Positions 1 through 9,065 are shown, counted from the first letter of the stretch. The stretch is DNA of 51,882 bases from Photobacterium iliopiscarium (GCF_003026395.1 NZ_PYOO01000020.1:1-51882); one strand, 5' to 3'. The notes: generated from the letters alone by a model not told the origin. Numbers and translations are program-made.

Positions 1-50
1 GCTGCGAGGCATTGAGCTAACTGATACTAATTGCCCGTGAGGCTTAACCA
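1..50 (+). rRNA. 23S rRNA, 3' end only
   Basis: The first 50 bases match the conserved 3' terminus of bacterial 23S rRNA (the GAGCTAACTG...GTGAGGCTTAACC end). The rest of the gene lies outside the window. A spacer hairpin (71-77 with 82-88) follows, before the 5S gene. Confidence 0.93.
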
Positions 51-187
51 TACAACACCCAAGGGGTTTTTCTTCTCTAAAGAGAAGAGACGGACTCTGC
101 AAACGCTTGAATGCGTGTTGAGAACAATTAGTCAGATTTTTCCCAGATTGCTATTTATTGTCATAAGACAATAAATAAAACAGAATT

Positions 188-306
188 TGCTTGGCGACCA
201 TAGCGTTATGGACCCACCTGATCCCATGTCGAACTCAGTAGTGAAACGTAATAGCGCCGATGGTAGTGTGGGGTCTCCCCATGTGAGAGTAGGACATCGC
301 CAGGCT
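188..306 (+). rRNA. rrf: 5S rRNA
   Basis: About 119 nt with the typical gammaproteobacterial 5S start (TGCTTGGCGACC), the internal CCCATGTCGAACTCAG segment, and a 3' end (TCGCCAGGC) that pairs with the 5' end. It follows the 23S end by about 140 bases, as in a normal rRNA operon. Confidence 0.95.
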
Positions 307-374
307 TTAATTTCGTTTTTATCTTTTTATAAAGGTAAAGACAACAAGTTGCATTTATGCTGAATAGACACTGC

Positions 375-451
375 GGAGTGGTAGTTCAGTTGGTTAGAAT
401 ACCGGCCTGTCACGCCGGGGGTCGCGGGTTCGAGTCCCGTCCACTCCGCCA
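375..451 (+). tRNA. tRNA-Asp (GTC)
   Basis: 77 nt including an encoded CCA. The acceptor stem GGAGTGG pairs with CCACTCC; the anticodon loop is CTGTCAC with anticodon GTC; the T-arm GCGGGTTCGAGTCCCGT is intact. It sits in the distal part of the rRNA operon, as aspT does in some E. coli rrn operons. Confidence 0.97.
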
Positions 452-488
452 TTTATTTAAGACAGAGTTAAGTCTTTAAAACAACTAC

Positions 489-565
489 AGGGGTGTAGCT
501 CCAACTGGCAGAGCAGCGGATTCCAAATCCGCGTGTTGGGAGTTCGAATCTCTCCACCCCTGCCA
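489..565 (+). tRNA. tRNA-Trp (CCA)
   Basis: 77 nt with encoded CCA. Acceptor AGGGGTG pairs with CACCCCT; anticodon stem GCGGA/TCCGC encloses TTCCAAA, giving anticodon CCA; the T-arm is intact. It is the last functional gene of this rRNA operon and the parent of the decayed copies just downstream. Confidence 0.96.
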
Positions 566-575
566 TCTTAAAGAA

Positions 576-604
576 GGCTCATATCGAAAGATATGAGCCT
601 TTTT
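576..604 (+). terminator. Intrinsic terminator of the rRNA-tRNA operon
   Basis: Perfect 10-bp stem (GGCTCATATC with GATATGAGCC) closed by a GAAA tetraloop and followed by five T. Confidence 0.9.
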
Positions 605-620
605 GCTATCTGTAATTTAT

Positions 621-706
621 GCTTGTAGCGTTAATTGGCAGAGTAGCGGATTCGCCATACCGAAAATCAGCGCGTGTTGGGCGTTAGAACCTCGTAACTC
701 CTGCCA
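621..706 (+). pseudogene. Decayed tRNA-Trp copy 1
   Basis: Keeps recognisable pieces of the intact tRNA-Trp at 489-565: the D-arm (TTAATTGGCAGAG), the anticodon-stem start (AGCGGATTC), the variable region (GCGTGTTGGG) and the 3' end CTCCTGCCA. The acceptor 5' strand is lost, about a dozen bases are inserted at the anticodon, and the T-arm is replaced by a longer-looped form. It cannot fold as a normal tRNA-Trp. A weak hairpin plus T-run (about 715-746) follows. Confidence 0.8.
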
Positions 707-767
707 TCTTCAAGAAAGCCTCGACAGTAATGTTGGGGCTTTTTTACGTTTGTATTATTATGATCGA

Positions 768-855
768 GTGGGTGTAATGTTAACTGACAAAGCAGCGGAT
801 TCGCCATTCCGAAAATCAGCGCGTGTTGGGAGTTCGAGTATCGTAACTCCTGCCA
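768..855 (+). pseudogene. Decayed tRNA-Trp copy 2
   Basis: Second degenerate tRNA-Trp-like unit. It retains GGTGTAATGTTAACTGACA (D-arm region), AGCAGCGGATTC and the 3' CTCCTGCCA. The anticodon loop carries the same type of insertion as copy 1. The T-arm has become GGAGTT-N10-AACTCC, still a perfect 6-bp stem. It is followed by a good terminator at 866-894 nearly identical to that of the real gene. Confidence 0.8.
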
Positions 856-865
856 TCTTAAAGAA

Positions 866-894
866 GGCTCATAGCGAAAGATATGAGCCTTTTT
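866..894 (+). terminator. Terminator of decayed tRNA-Trp copy 2
   Basis: GGCTCATAGC-GAAA-GATATGAGCC then TTTTT: the same hairpin as at 576-604 with one change in the left arm. Confidence 0.8.
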
Positions 895-910
895 GCTATC
901 TGTAATTTAT

Positions 911-997
911 GCTTGTAGCATTAATTGGCAGAGCAGTGGATTCGCTATTCCGAAAATCAGCGCGTGTTGGGCGTTCGAGTATCGTAACTTTCTGCCA
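911..997 (+). pseudogene. Decayed tRNA-Trp copy 3
   Basis: Repeats 621-706 with a period of 290 bp, including the upstream TTTTGCTATCTGTAATTTAT leader that follows each strong terminator. The anticodon has the same insertion, and the 3' end has drifted further (TTTCTGCCA). A trace of a fourth copy (AAGCTGACAGAGCGGTAG) is visible near 1050-1078. Confidence 0.78.
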
Positions 998-1096
998 TAT
1001 TCAAGAAAGCCTCGATAGTAATGTGAGGATTTTTTACGTCTGTATAATTTAAGTATTGCTTAAGCTGACAGAGCGGTAGGTATTAATATAAAGAGA

Positions 1097-1966
1097 TTAA
1101 AATAATTGCAGTAACGCCTTTAATACACTTTCTTGATGGCGTGATTGTTTACAACATAGCCCTAAGCTTAATGGCGCAATAAACTCAGCGGGGAAGCGCT
1201 GCACTTTATCACTCATTGGGCTGTTATTAATCACAATATCTGGTGCAATTCCAATACCACAGCCTAATGCTACCATGCTCACAATGGCTTCATGGCCAGA
1301 AATCTGCGCGTAAATTGGTGGCGTGATCTTTTTGTCTTTGAACCAAGTATTCGCTCGTGATCTTGCAGGACCCGATTCTGCAACAATAAAAGGTAATGCT
1401 TGCCAGTTCGGACCATCATTTAATAATTGTTGAATCGCTGGAGGAGAAATAGCCGGCGAGATCACTGACATTGGGATATGATCTAATTCAATATAAGTCA
1501 GCTTATTTGAGAGATGTTCGGGCTTTGCTGTAATGGCAACATCAACTTCGCCATTAAGTACTTTATCAATAGCTAATGCGGAGTCCCCCGTTAATAACTG
1601 AATTTCTATTTGCGGATAACGATGTCGAAAAGCCGTTAGTATTGAGGGTAAATGACTATAACTAGCTGTTACAGAACAAAATATTTTCAGCTTCCCCTGT
1701 AATAATGAGCTATCACTGTTTAATTCTATTTTTAGTGAAAGCCAATTAGAAATGATAGTTGTGGCGACTGGGATCAATTTTTTTCCAGCTATCGTAAGTT
1801 CAACACTGCGATTATCTCGACGAAATAAACTTTGCCCTAATTCTTGCTCTAGCCGTTGAATAACGCGACTCAGCGCTGATGGACTAATATGCATTGCCTG
1901 TGCTGTTTGATGAAAACTCAGCGAATCACTTAAGTGAATAAAAAGTTGTAGGTTTTTAATGTTCAT
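1097..1966 (-). CDS. ilvY: LysR-family activator of ilvC (IlvY)
   Basis: LysR-type transcriptional regulator of about 289 residues. An N-terminal winged helix-turn-helix (residues ~1-60, with FHQTAQAMHISPSALSRVIQ) is followed by a periplasmic-binding-fold effector domain. In E. coli IlvY senses acetolactate/acetohydroxybutyrate and activates ilvC. The identification rests on similarity through the effector domain (FCSVTASYSHLP; GHEAIVSMVALGCG) and on its divergent position against ilvC. I start it at the ATG at 1966 because MNIKNL aligns with the family start; an ATG at 1981 or a TTG at 1990 would lengthen it slightly. The shared 1967-2102 intergenic region should hold its operators. Confidence 0.93.
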   Translation of the reverse strand: MNIKNLQLFIHLSDSLSFHQTAQAMHISPSALSRVIQRLEQELGQSLFRRDNRSVELTIAGKKLIPVATTIISNWLSLKIELNSDSSLLQGKLKIFCSVTASYSHLPSILTAFRHRYPQIEIQLLTGDSALAIDKVLNGEVDVAITAKPEHLSNKLTYIELDHIPMSVISPAISPPAIQQLLNDGPNWQALPFIVAESGPARSRANTWFKDKKITPPIYAQISGHEAIVSMVALGCGIGIAPDIVINNSPMSDKVQRFPAEFIAPLSLGLCCKQSRHQESVLKALLQLF

Positions 1967-1975
1967 CGTCTTATG

Positions 1976-1990
1976 TTGCATAATTTGCAA
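1976..1990. promoter_or_regulatory. Candidate IlvY operator
   Basis: TTGCA-N5-TGCAA, a perfect inverted repeat with LysR-like (T-N11-A) geometry, lies in the ilvY-ilvC divergent region. A second, looser repeat TTGTTG...CAACAA (1995-2024) follows. The assignment is by position and symmetry only. The site overlaps the longer possible ilvY starts, another reason to prefer the ATG at 1966. Confidence 0.5.
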
Positions 1991-2102
1991 TTAATTGTTG
2001 TGAATATATCACTTTGAGCAACAACTTTCCTGATCTACTATCAATCTATTCGATAAATAAATATCGAACCAAGGATAAATATATTTCACGGAGTTTGTTG
2101 TT

Positions 2103-3587
2103 ATGGCTAATTATTTCAATACCTTAAATTTGCGCCAGCAGTTGGATCAACTGGGTCGTTGTCGTTTTATGGATCGTGCAGAGTTTGCAACTGAAGCTGA
2201 TTACCTCAAAGGTAAAAAGGTGGTTATTGTCGGATGTGGTGCGCAAGGCTTAAACCAAGGTCTTAACATGCGTGACTCTGGATTGGATGTGTCTTATGCC
2301 CTACGCCAAGCTGCGATTGATGAGCAACGTCCATCCTTTAAAAATGCACGTGATAATGGTTTTGACGTTGGTAGTTATGAACAACTGATTCCACATGCAG
2401 ATTTAGTGGTAAACCTTACGCCTGATAAGCAACATACCAATGTGGTTGAAACGGTGATGCCACTGATGAAGCAAGGTGCTGCATTAGGTTATTCTCACGG
2501 TTTTAATATTGTTGAAGAAGGGATGCAAATCCGTAAAGACTTAACGGTGGTAATGGTAGCGCCTAAGTGTCCGGGTACGGAAGTGCGTGAAGAATATAAA
2601 CGCGGTTTTGGTGTGCCAACCTTGATTGCTGTTCATCCTGAAAATGATCCTCATGCTGATGGTATTGAAATTGCTAAAGCATGGGCTGCGGCAACGGGAG
2701 GGCATCGCGCGGGTGTACTTGAGTCATCATTTGTGGCTGAAGTGAAGTCGGATTTGATGGGAGAGCAAACTATTCTTTGTGGCATGCTTCAAGCGGGTTC
2801 TATTGTTTGTTATGAGAAAATGCTGGCTGATGGTATTGCGCCAGAGTATGCCGGTAAGTTGTTACAATTTGGTTGGGAAACGATCACTGAAGCACTGAAG
2901 TTTGGTGGTGTGACACATATGATGGATCGCCTTTCAAATCCTGCTAAAGTCCAAGCATTTGATTTATCTGAGCAACTAAAAGCGTTGATGCGTCCGTTAT
3001 ATAACAAACATATGGATGATATTATTTCAGGTCATTTCTCAAATACCATGATGACTGACTGGGCTAACGATGACGCCGAATTATTAGGTTGGCGTGGTGA
3101 AACGGCTGAAACACAATTTGAAAACTATCCTGCATCAGATCTTCAAATTTCAGAACAAGAATATTTTGATAACGGTATTTTGATGGTCGCAATGGTGCGT
3201 GCAGGGGTTGAGCTAGCCTTTGAGGCGATGACGGCGTCAGGTATTATTGATGAGTCGGCTTATTATGAGTCATTGCATGAGTTACCGCTGATTGCCAATA
3301 CGGTCGCGCGTAAACGTTTGTACGAGATGAATGTGGTTATTTCTGATACTGCGGAGTACGGTAACTATTTATTTGCTAATGTGGCAACACCGTTATTGCG
3401 TGATCATTTTATGGCCACGGTCACTACGGATGTGATTGGTAAAGGTTTGGCGACAACAACTAACTTTGTTGATAATCAAAAGTTGATTGAAGTAAATGAA
3501 GCATTGCGTAATCACCCAGTTGAAGTGATTGGTAAGCAACTACGTGGTTATATGAAAGACATGAAGCATATTGCTGTTGGTGGTTAA
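2103..3587 (+). CDS. ilvC: Ketol-acid reductoisomerase (NADP+)
   Basis: 494 residues, the long (class II) enterobacterial-type form; E. coli IlvC is 491. It catalyses the Mg2+- and NADPH-dependent isomeroreduction of acetolactate and acetohydroxybutyrate in valine, leucine and isoleucine synthesis, in the cytoplasm. The N-terminal Rossmann domain shows [21 protein letters not shown] (about residues 40-60), followed by the duplicated knotted C-terminal domains typical of the long form ([18 protein letters not shown] and VANTVARK-like segments). The Shine-Dalgarno ACGGAG is 9 bases before ATG. It is transcribed divergently from ilvY and ends at a strong terminator. Confidence 0.97.
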   Translation: MANYFNTLNLRQQLDQLGRCRFMDRAEFATEADYLKGKKVVIVGCGAQGLNQGLNMRDSGLDVSYALRQAAIDEQRPSFKNARDNGFDVGSYEQLIPHADLVVNLTPDKQHTNVVETVMPLMKQGAALGYSHGFNIVEEGMQIRKDLTVVMVAPKCPGTEVREEYKRGFGVPTLIAVHPENDPHADGIEIAKAWAAATGGHRAGVLESSFVAEVKSDLMGEQTILCGMLQAGSIVCYEKMLADGIAPEYAGKLLQFGWETITEALKFGGVTHMMDRLSNPAKVQAFDLSEQLKALMRPLYNKHMDDIISGHFSNTMMTDWANDDAELLGWRGETAETQFENYPASDLQISEQEYFDNGILMVAMVRAGVELAFEAMTASGIIDESAYYESLHELPLIANTVARKRLYEMNVVISDTAEYGNYLFANVATPLLRDHFMATVTTDVIGKGLATTTNFVDNQKLIEVNEALRNHPVEVIGKQLRGYMKDMKHIAVGG

Positions 3588-3615
3588 TCTTTAGTTTCAA
3601 TTATAATTAAAAATA

Positions 3616-3644
3616 AAGCCCAGTTTGATGAGAACTGGGCTTTT
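3616..3644 (+). terminator. ilvC terminator
   Basis: Stem AAGCCCAGTT / AACTGGGCTT with a 7-base loop and a short T-run; lies between convergent ilvC and ubiK. Confidence 0.85.
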
Positions 3645-3666
3645 AAATGGGTGTTGTCATCATTGA

Positions 3667-3936
3667 TTAAGCGTTAGTGCTGTTGTCTTCAGCATTTAAT
3701 TTAGCTTCAAATGCTGCCATTTTTTGCTCAAGCTCGGTCAATTTTTGACGAGTGCGTAATAGCACTTGCGTTTGGACATCAAACTCTTCACGAGTGACAA
3801 CATCAAGCTTGCCTAATTGTGACTGGATCACCTGACGTACTTTTTGCTCAACATCATTACCTAGATCTTTAACTGGTTTAGGCATTGCGTCTTGAATCTG
3901 TTTAGCTATTTGCTCAAGTTTTTTTGAATCGAACAT
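3667..3936 (-). CDS. ubiK: Ubiquinone biosynthesis accessory factor UbiK (YqiC)
   Basis: 89 residues, the usual size for this family. The N-terminus (MFDSKKLEQIAKQIQDAMP) and the C-terminal heptad-rich segment (roughly residues 45-80, LRTRQKLTELEQKMAAFEAKL) match the BMFP/UbiK family, a trimeric coiled-coil protein that helps the UbiJ-containing complex in aerobic ubiquinone synthesis. It has no signal peptide and is probably cytoplasmic or membrane-associated. It stands alone between ilvC and the efflux operon. ubiD lies elsewhere in the window, so this is not a ubiquinone operon. Confidence 0.9.
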   Translation of the reverse strand: MFDSKKLEQIAKQIQDAMPKPVKDLGNDVEQKVRQVIQSQLGKLDVVTREEFDVQTQVLLRTRQKLTELEQKMAAFEAKLNAEDNSTNA

Positions 3937-3999
3937 GATCCGTTTACTCCGTTGCGAAAATCGTTATTAACTATTGTAATTGCCGTTGCGGTGAAAAGA

Positions 4000-4030
4000 A
4001 AAGGGCGCTGATGATTCAGCGCCCTTTTTT
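4000..4030 (-). terminator. Terminator after the RND gene 4042-7119
   Basis: 12-bp perfect stem (4000-4011 with 4016-4027, TGAT loop) with A-rich and T-rich flanks on its two sides, so it can work in either direction. The gene ending just upstream in transcription order is the minus-strand RND permease. Confidence 0.8.
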
Positions 4031-4041
4031 GTATTGATAAA

Positions 4042-7000
4042 TTAGAAGTGGTTATCTAAACCATCATCATCTTCAACAAATACAGGTAGTGGTTTATGTT
4101 CACTTGCCAAGAACGTATAAATAACGGGTAATACGAACAAGGTAAATAATGTACCGATAGATAAACCGGCAACGATAACAACACCAATACTGAAACGTGA
4201 TGCTGCGCCTGCACCTGATGCGTATAACAGTGGCACTAGACCTGCAATCATCGCACATGTTGTCATTAGGATTGGACGAAGACGGATTTTCGCGGCTTCC
4301 ATCACAGCATCCATACGGTTTTTGCCGTGGTAGAGCTGTTCTTCTTTGGCAACTTCACAAATCAATATACCGTGTTTGGTTATCAAGCCTATGAGGGTTA
4401 TCAAACCTATTTGCGAGTAGATGTTAAGTGTTGTTGCACCCCACGCGAGGGCAATCAGTGCACCACAGATAGCGAGTGGCACTGAAACAAGGATAACGAG
4501 TGGATCACGCAATGATTCAAATTGAATCGCAAGTACTAAGAAAATAATCGCTAGTGCTAGACCAAATGTAGCGTATAGCGCATTACCTTCAGTAACATAC
4601 TGACGGCTTTCACCTAAGTAGTCATGACCGTAACCTTTCGGTAATACTTTAGCTGATTCAGTATTTAACCAACTTACAGCTTCACCAATTGAGGTGCCAG
4701 GGGCTAATACTGCACCGATGGTTGCCGCATTTTGTTGGTTAAAGCTTGGTAAGGTTGGTGGCGCTGGAGTTACTTTGATCGTTACTAAGCTACCTAATGG
4801 AATTAAATCACCACTACTTGTTTTAACGTAATAATTATTTAAATCTTTAGGATTAAAACGATCTTTACGCTCAACTTGTGGAATAACTTTATAAGAACGG
4901 CCTAAAATATCAACACGGTTAATATCGCCACCGGCTAACATTGTGCTTAAAGTATTACCAATAGCTTGCATGGTGACACCATAAGCACCGGCTTTATCTT
5001 TATCTATATCAATGTTCATGGTTGCAGAATCATACTTTAAGTCTAAATCTGAGTAGACGAACATTGGGTTATCTTTCACTTTAGTCAACATTTCAGCAGC
5101 CACTTGGAAGAGGCTCTTAAAGTTGTTCGGTGTAGTGATAACAAACTGCACAGGCAAACCAGAACCCGCACCTGGAAGGCTTGGCATTTGGAAGGCAGTA
5201 ATCGCCATTTGGGGAATGTTTTTGATTTTTTCAGTTACGTCATTCGCGACTTCAGTTTGGCTTTGATCGCGTTGGCTCCATGGTTTTAATGTTGCTAGAC
5301 CAAACGCTTGGTTAGCCGATGGAATACCTGAGAAGATCTGTGCATATTCAACACTTTTTTCAGAAGTTAATACTTTATTAACTTGATCCATGGTGTCTTG
5401 AATGAAATCAAGGTTGGCGTTTGCAGGCGCTGTACCCATAAATACCACTACACCATTATCTTCAGCGGGTGCTAATTCACTTGGAATAAACTTAAATAAG
5501 AACGGCAAACTTGCACAAGCACATAGCGCAAATACAATCACAACTGAACGCATATGCATGATGCCAGTAAGCATTTTCTCATAACGTAACGTTAATCGAT
5601 CAAGAAACCCATGAACCATTAATTCAAATTTATTTGGCGCTTCATTTTCTTTGAGGAAGGTTGCACACATTACCGGTGATAATGTTAAGGCAATAATTCC
5701 TGAAATAAATACCGCACCTGCAAGGGTTAGCGCAAATTCTTTAAATAATGAACCTGTTAAACCACCCATTAATGCAATTGGCGCGTATACCGCACCTAAA
5801 GCAATAGTCATTGAAATCACGGGAATAGCGATTTCACGAGTACCAAGAATGGCGGCTCTAAATGGCGTTTGTCCGAGCTTGATGTGCCGTTCAACGTTTT
5901 CTAATACTACAATCGCATCATCAACTACCAAGCCGATTGCGAGTACCAGAGCTAGCAATGTCATTAGATTCCATGAGAAACCAAATAATTGCATTACCAA
6001 GGCCACACCGATCAGTGATAGTGGAATAGTGATAATTGGAATAATTACTGAACGTAGAGAACCGATAAACAATGCAATAACGACTAATACGATTAGTGCT
6101 GCTTCAAGGATGGTTTTAATCACTTCATGAATCGAGTCATTAATCGCAATCGTTGAGTCATACATGATTGTCATTTTGATGGTGCTTGGCATATTACGTT
6201 CAATGGTAGGTAACAGCTTGCGAACATCTTTGGCAATGTTGATTGGGTTGGCACTTGGTGCCGCTTCAATCGCACCGACGACGGCTTCTTGACCATTTGC
6301 CGTTGCACGGTAGCTATCACTGCTGCGTGATAATGTTACCTTTGCAATATCGCCTAAACGAATCACTTGACCGTTATTACTTGATACAACGAGTTTTTCT
6401 AGTGCTGCTGGGCTATTTGATTGAGTGTTAGCACTACCGTTGTATAACACAAAATCATTGTTAGCTTGACCAACAGCAGATTGGTAGTTGTTTGCTTGTA
6501 GTACGTGAGTTACATCGCTAGCAGATAAGTTAAATGCTGCCATTTTTTGTGGATCAAGCCATACACGTAATGCGAATGGTACACCACCATACATATCTAC
6601 TTTTGCTACACCACCAACCGTAAATAATTGCGGTTTAACTACACGTTCAATGTAGTCAGTGATTTGGCTAGAGCTTAATGTTTTACTGGTGAAACCAAGA
6701 TAAAGTACCCCTGTACCACCACCAGTAGAGAGTGAAATCGTTGGATCTTGTGTATCTTGTGGCAATTGAGCTCGCACCGAGTTTACTTTGGCGAGAATAT
6801 CCGCCAAGGCTGCATTCGGGTTGGTGTTCAATTTCATTTGTACAGTAATGGTCGACATACCCATAATACTTTTAGCGGTGATGTAGTCGATATTATCTGC
6901 TTGAGCTATCGCTTGTTCCAATGGTTGAGTGATAAAACCTTGGATCAGGTCAGCACTGGCACCGTAGTAAGCTGTACTTATAGTTACTACAGTATTGGTC

Positions 7001-7119
7001 ATGTCCGGATATTGCCGAACCTGCATTTTGAAAATTGCCTGTAGGCCAAGCAATGCGATCATTAAGCTGATCGAAATTGCTAATACCGGGCGTCTGATGA
7101 ATATATCAGTGAAGCGCAT
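4042..7119 (-). CDS. RND (HAE1) multidrug efflux permease, system 1
   Basis: 1025-residue inner-membrane proton-driven exporter of the hydrophobe/amphiphile efflux (HAE1) RND family. It starts with the classic FIRRPVLAISISLMI first membrane segment, followed by a large periplasmic loop, a TM block with the proton-relay pair LVVDDAIVV (about residue 405), a second periplasmic loop, and the last TM block containing LITKHGILICEVAKE, where the relay Lys is kept. It follows its adaptor (7136-8239) by 16 bases, with GGAGAA before the ATG. The closest family pattern is the MexI/VmeI-like branch rather than AcrB; substrates cannot be read from the sequence. No TolC homologue lies nearby, so it presumably uses an outer-membrane channel encoded elsewhere. 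Confidence 0.93.
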   Translation of the reverse strand: MRFTDIFIRRPVLAISISLMIALLGLQAIFKMQVRQYPDMTNTVVTISTAYYGASADLIQGFITQPLEQAIAQADNIDYITAKSIMGMSTITVQMKLNTNPNAALADILAKVNSVRAQLPQDTQDPTISLSTGGGTGVLYLGFTSKTLSSSQITDYIERVVKPQLFTVGGVAKVDMYGGVPFALRVWLDPQKMAAFNLSASDVTHVLQANNYQSAVGQANNDFVLYNGSANTQSNSPAALEKLVVSSNNGQVIRLGDIAKVTLSRSSDSYRATANGQEAVVGAIEAAPSANPINIAKDVRKLLPTIERNMPSTIKMTIMYDSTIAINDSIHEVIKTILEAALIVLVVIALFIGSLRSVIIPIITIPLSLIGVALVMQLFGFSWNLMTLLALVLAIGLVVDDAIVVLENVERHIKLGQTPFRAAILGTREIAIPVISMTIALGAVYAPIALMGGLTGSLFKEFALTLAGAVFISGIIALTLSPVMCATFLKENEAPNKFELMVHGFLDRLTLRYEKMLTGIMHMRSVVIVFALCACASLPFLFKFIPSELAPAEDNGVVVFMGTAPANANLDFIQDTMDQVNKVLTSEKSVEYAQIFSGIPSANQAFGLATLKPWSQRDQSQTEVANDVTEKIKNIPQMAITAFQMPSLPGAGSGLPVQFVITTPNNFKSLFQVAAEMLTKVKDNPMFVYSDLDLKYDSATMNIDIDKDKAGAYGVTMQAIGNTLSTMLAGGDINRVDILGRSYKVIPQVERKDRFNPKDLNNYYVKTSSGDLIPLGSLVTIKVTPAPPTLPSFNQQNAATIGAVLAPGTSIGEAVSWLNTESAKVLPKGYGHDYLGESRQYVTEGNALYATFGLALAIIFLVLAIQFESLRDPLVILVSVPLAICGALIALAWGATTLNIYSQIGLITLIGLITKHGILICEVAKEEQLYHGKNRMDAVMEAAKIRLRPILMTTCAMIAGLVPLLYASGAGAASRFSIGVVIVAGLSIGTLFTLFVLPVIYTFLASEHKPLPVFVEDDDGLDNHF

Positions 7120-7135
7120 TCTGAGCGTTCTCCAA

Positions 7136-8239
7136 TTACAGCAATGGGGTTTTAGCAGGAGCTTTCAGTGCGTCATTTTTAACGACATGCACTAATGACT
7201 TGTTGCTAAGACGAATTTGACCGCTAGTTACGATCTGCTCTCCAGCTTTTAAACCTGAAAGAATGCGTACTTCATTACCTTTGTTTAAACCTGTTGTTAC
7301 CACTGTTTGCATTGCACGTAATTTGCCATCAACAGTACGTAATACATACACGGTGTCGCCATAAAGGGTGTAAGTAATTGCTGTTTGAGGAACCACAATT
7401 TGATCGGTAATGGTTGGTTGAATCACACGCGCACGGGCAAACATACCACTACGTAACATGCCACCGCTGTTAGGAATGTCAGCTTGTACTTGAATCAAAC
7501 CTGTTTGAGCATTAACTGCGGGTTCAATCGCTGTAATTTGGCCTTTAAAATCAGTATTTTTGTAAGCATCGATATTGATATCAACAGCTTGGCCTATTTT
7601 TATTTTAGAAATATCCGTTTGTGGCACAGTGAAGCGGAAACGCATTGTTGTTGTGTCTTCTAAACGAATAATCTTAGTGCCAGGTTGAATGTACTGACCT
7701 AAATACACATTACGTAAACCAATTTCACCAGCAAAAGGTGCACTGATATTACGGCGCTGAATTGATTCTTTTAATGATTTAATCTGAGCAACTAATGCAA
7801 GGTAGTTAGCTTTTGCTTCATCAAGACTAGATTTTGATACCGAGCCTTTACGATAAAGATCTTTATAGCGTTGGTACGATGCTTGTACCGCCGGTAGTTT
7901 TGCCTCAGTACTTTGTAAGCTAGATTGTTCAACGTTGGAATTAATAGAAACCAGTAGTTGACCTGCTTTTACGTGTTGTCCTGATTCGAAATTAATATCA
8001 CTGATTACACCAGCAGCTTCTGATGTCAAGGTGACACCTTGCATTGGTTCAATAAAACCAATAGCTTGCAATGATGGGTACCAGTTTTCTGCTTTGGTCG
8101 TGGCAGCTGTTACGGGATAGTTGGCTTCTGGCATATTCGCCATATACTCAGCTATTTTGTGTTCTTTAAAAAGATTGAAACCAATTACGCTTCCAAATAA
8201 CAGAAGGGCAAGAAGTAACATCACGATCCATTTTTTCAT
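7136..8239 (-). CDS. RND efflux periplasmic adaptor (MFP), system 1
   Basis: 367 residues. An N-terminal membrane anchor or uncleaved signal (residues ~4-25, WIVMLLLALLLFGSVIGF) has no lipobox. A barrel-sandwich/lipoyl half-motif (TSEAAGVISDINFESGQHVKAG, ~72-95), a short helical hairpin (~105-165) and the second lipoyl half (RRNISAPFAGEIGLRNVYLGQYI) follow, then beta-barrel and membrane-proximal domains. It links the permease at 4042-7119 to an outer-membrane channel. It sits between the tetR-type gene (27-bp gap) and the permease (16-bp gap), so the three form one operon probably controlled by the upstream repressor. Confidence 0.93.
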   Translation of the reverse strand: MKKWIVMLLLALLLFGSVIGFNLFKEHKIAEYMANMPEANYPVTAATTKAENWYPSLQAIGFIEPMQGVTLTSEAAGVISDINFESGQHVKAGQLLVSINSNVEQSSLQSTEAKLPAVQASYQRYKDLYRKGSVSKSSLDEAKANYLALVAQIKSLKESIQRRNISAPFAGEIGLRNVYLGQYIQPGTKIIRLEDTTTMRFRFTVPQTDISKIKIGQAVDINIDAYKNTDFKGQITAIEPAVNAQTGLIQVQADIPNSGGMLRSGMFARARVIQPTITDQIVVPQTAITYTLYGDTVYVLRTVDGKLRAMQTVVTTGLNKGNEVRILSGLKAGEQIVTSGQIRLSNKSLVHVVKNDALKAPAKTPLL

Positions 8240-8266
8240 TGTGAGGAGTGCTCCGGAATTACAATA

Positions 8267-8833
8267 TTAATGCTGAATAATGGCGTCCCAAGAGGCATTA
8301 ATAGCAGCATCCAGCTCGCTATCAGTGATCTCTAATCCACCATTGATTTTTTGACGAGCCAAACAACAACTGGTCTCTAAGCTAAGTGTACTTAAAATTT
8401 CATTATTAAGTGGTTTAAACAACTGACAGGCTTTACCTTCGTCAAACATTTGATTGACGCAGCTAAATAGTTGTTTATTTAACGCTTTTCTCTCGTAAAA
8501 ATTATGGCGAGGCAGATTTTGAAACTGCCCCTGATTAATTAATGGTGCTTCACCATTAACAGACATATGCCACAGATTTAGCCACATCGTACGGTAGCGC
8601 TGTTTGAGTGACATGCTATCGTTAATGTTATGACTAATTTTTTTCGCGATATAACCTAAAATATGATCATGGAGTTGATGCAGTAGGTCATCTTTATCGT
8701 TGAAATAACGATAAATAGTGCCTGTTGCAACTTGAGCTTCTTTCGCCACCATTTGCATGGACAGTCCATGAAAACCATGGGTGGCTAAAAGATTTTCAGT
8801 TGCGGTTAATATTCGCTCTTTTTTATCTGTCAT
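8267..8833 (-). CDS. TetR/AcrR-family repressor of efflux system 1
   Basis: 188 residues. The N-terminal TetR helix-turn-helix (about residues 5-50: RILTATENLLATHGFHGLSM, then VAKEAQVATGTIYRYFNDKDDLL) is canonical. The C-terminal ligand domain is diverged, as usual. It is the first gene of the minus-strand operon that continues with the adaptor and permease. A near-perfect TetR-type palindrome lies 28 bases upstream of its start, which suggests that it represses its own operon and is released by an efflux substrate. The ligand is unknown. Confidence 0.93.
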   Translation of the reverse strand: MTDKKERILTATENLLATHGFHGLSMQMVAKEAQVATGTIYRYFNDKDDLLHQLHDHILGYIAKKISHNINDSMSLKQRYRTMWLNLWHMSVNGEAPLINQGQFQNLPRHNFYERKALNKQLFSCVNQMFDEGKACQLFKPLNNEILSTLSLETSCCLARQKINGGLEITDSELDAAINASWDAIIQH

Positions 8834-8860
8834 TGATTTTTACATTTAATACAAGTTATA

Positions 8861-8878
8861 TGAATGAATGTTCATTCA
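8861..8878. promoter_or_regulatory. TetR-type operator of efflux operon 1
   Basis: TGAATGAA-TG-TTCATTCA: 8-bp perfect arms around a 2-bp centre, the classic AcrR/TetR-class operator pattern, 28-45 bases before the regulator's ATG. The function is inferred from symmetry and position. Confidence 0.75.
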
Positions 8879-9002
8879 GCGCTATTGTAGGATTTGATTA
8901 TTGATTCGCAAGCCTTATTTACGGTTTTATATTATTAATTTTAATGGCTAGGTATTTGAGGTGAGGTTTATTTGGTGGAGTATGATGAAGAGTAACAATG
9001 AA

Positions 9003-9041
9003 AAAACGAAAAAAAGCCCATATCAAAATAGACATGGGCTT
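9003..9041 (-). terminator. Terminator of the AcrAB-like operon
   Basis: Stem AAGCCCAT/ATGGGCTT (9014-9021 with 9034-9041). The minus strand has a long T-run on its downstream side, just after the permease stop at 9066. The rest of 8879-9065 is AT-rich with no credible gene. Confidence 0.82.
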
Positions 9042-9065
9042 TAATGTTAGTTGTTGCTTAGATTA

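Noticed and set aside
603..905. 100-residue open frame across the rRNA/tRNA tail
   Set aside because: It runs through decayed tRNA-Trp copies and a terminator; no ribosome site and no protein-like composition.
5651..6130. 159-residue plus-strand frame inside the first RND gene, and similar frames in both RND genes
   Set aside because: Shadows of long membrane-protein genes in the opposite strand; the real genes show conserved RND motifs.
8984..9044. Short ORF MMKSNNEKTKK... before the AcrAB-like terminator
   Set aside because: It has a GGTGGAG upstream but runs straight into the terminator hairpin and consists mostly of its A-rich flank; chance is more likely.
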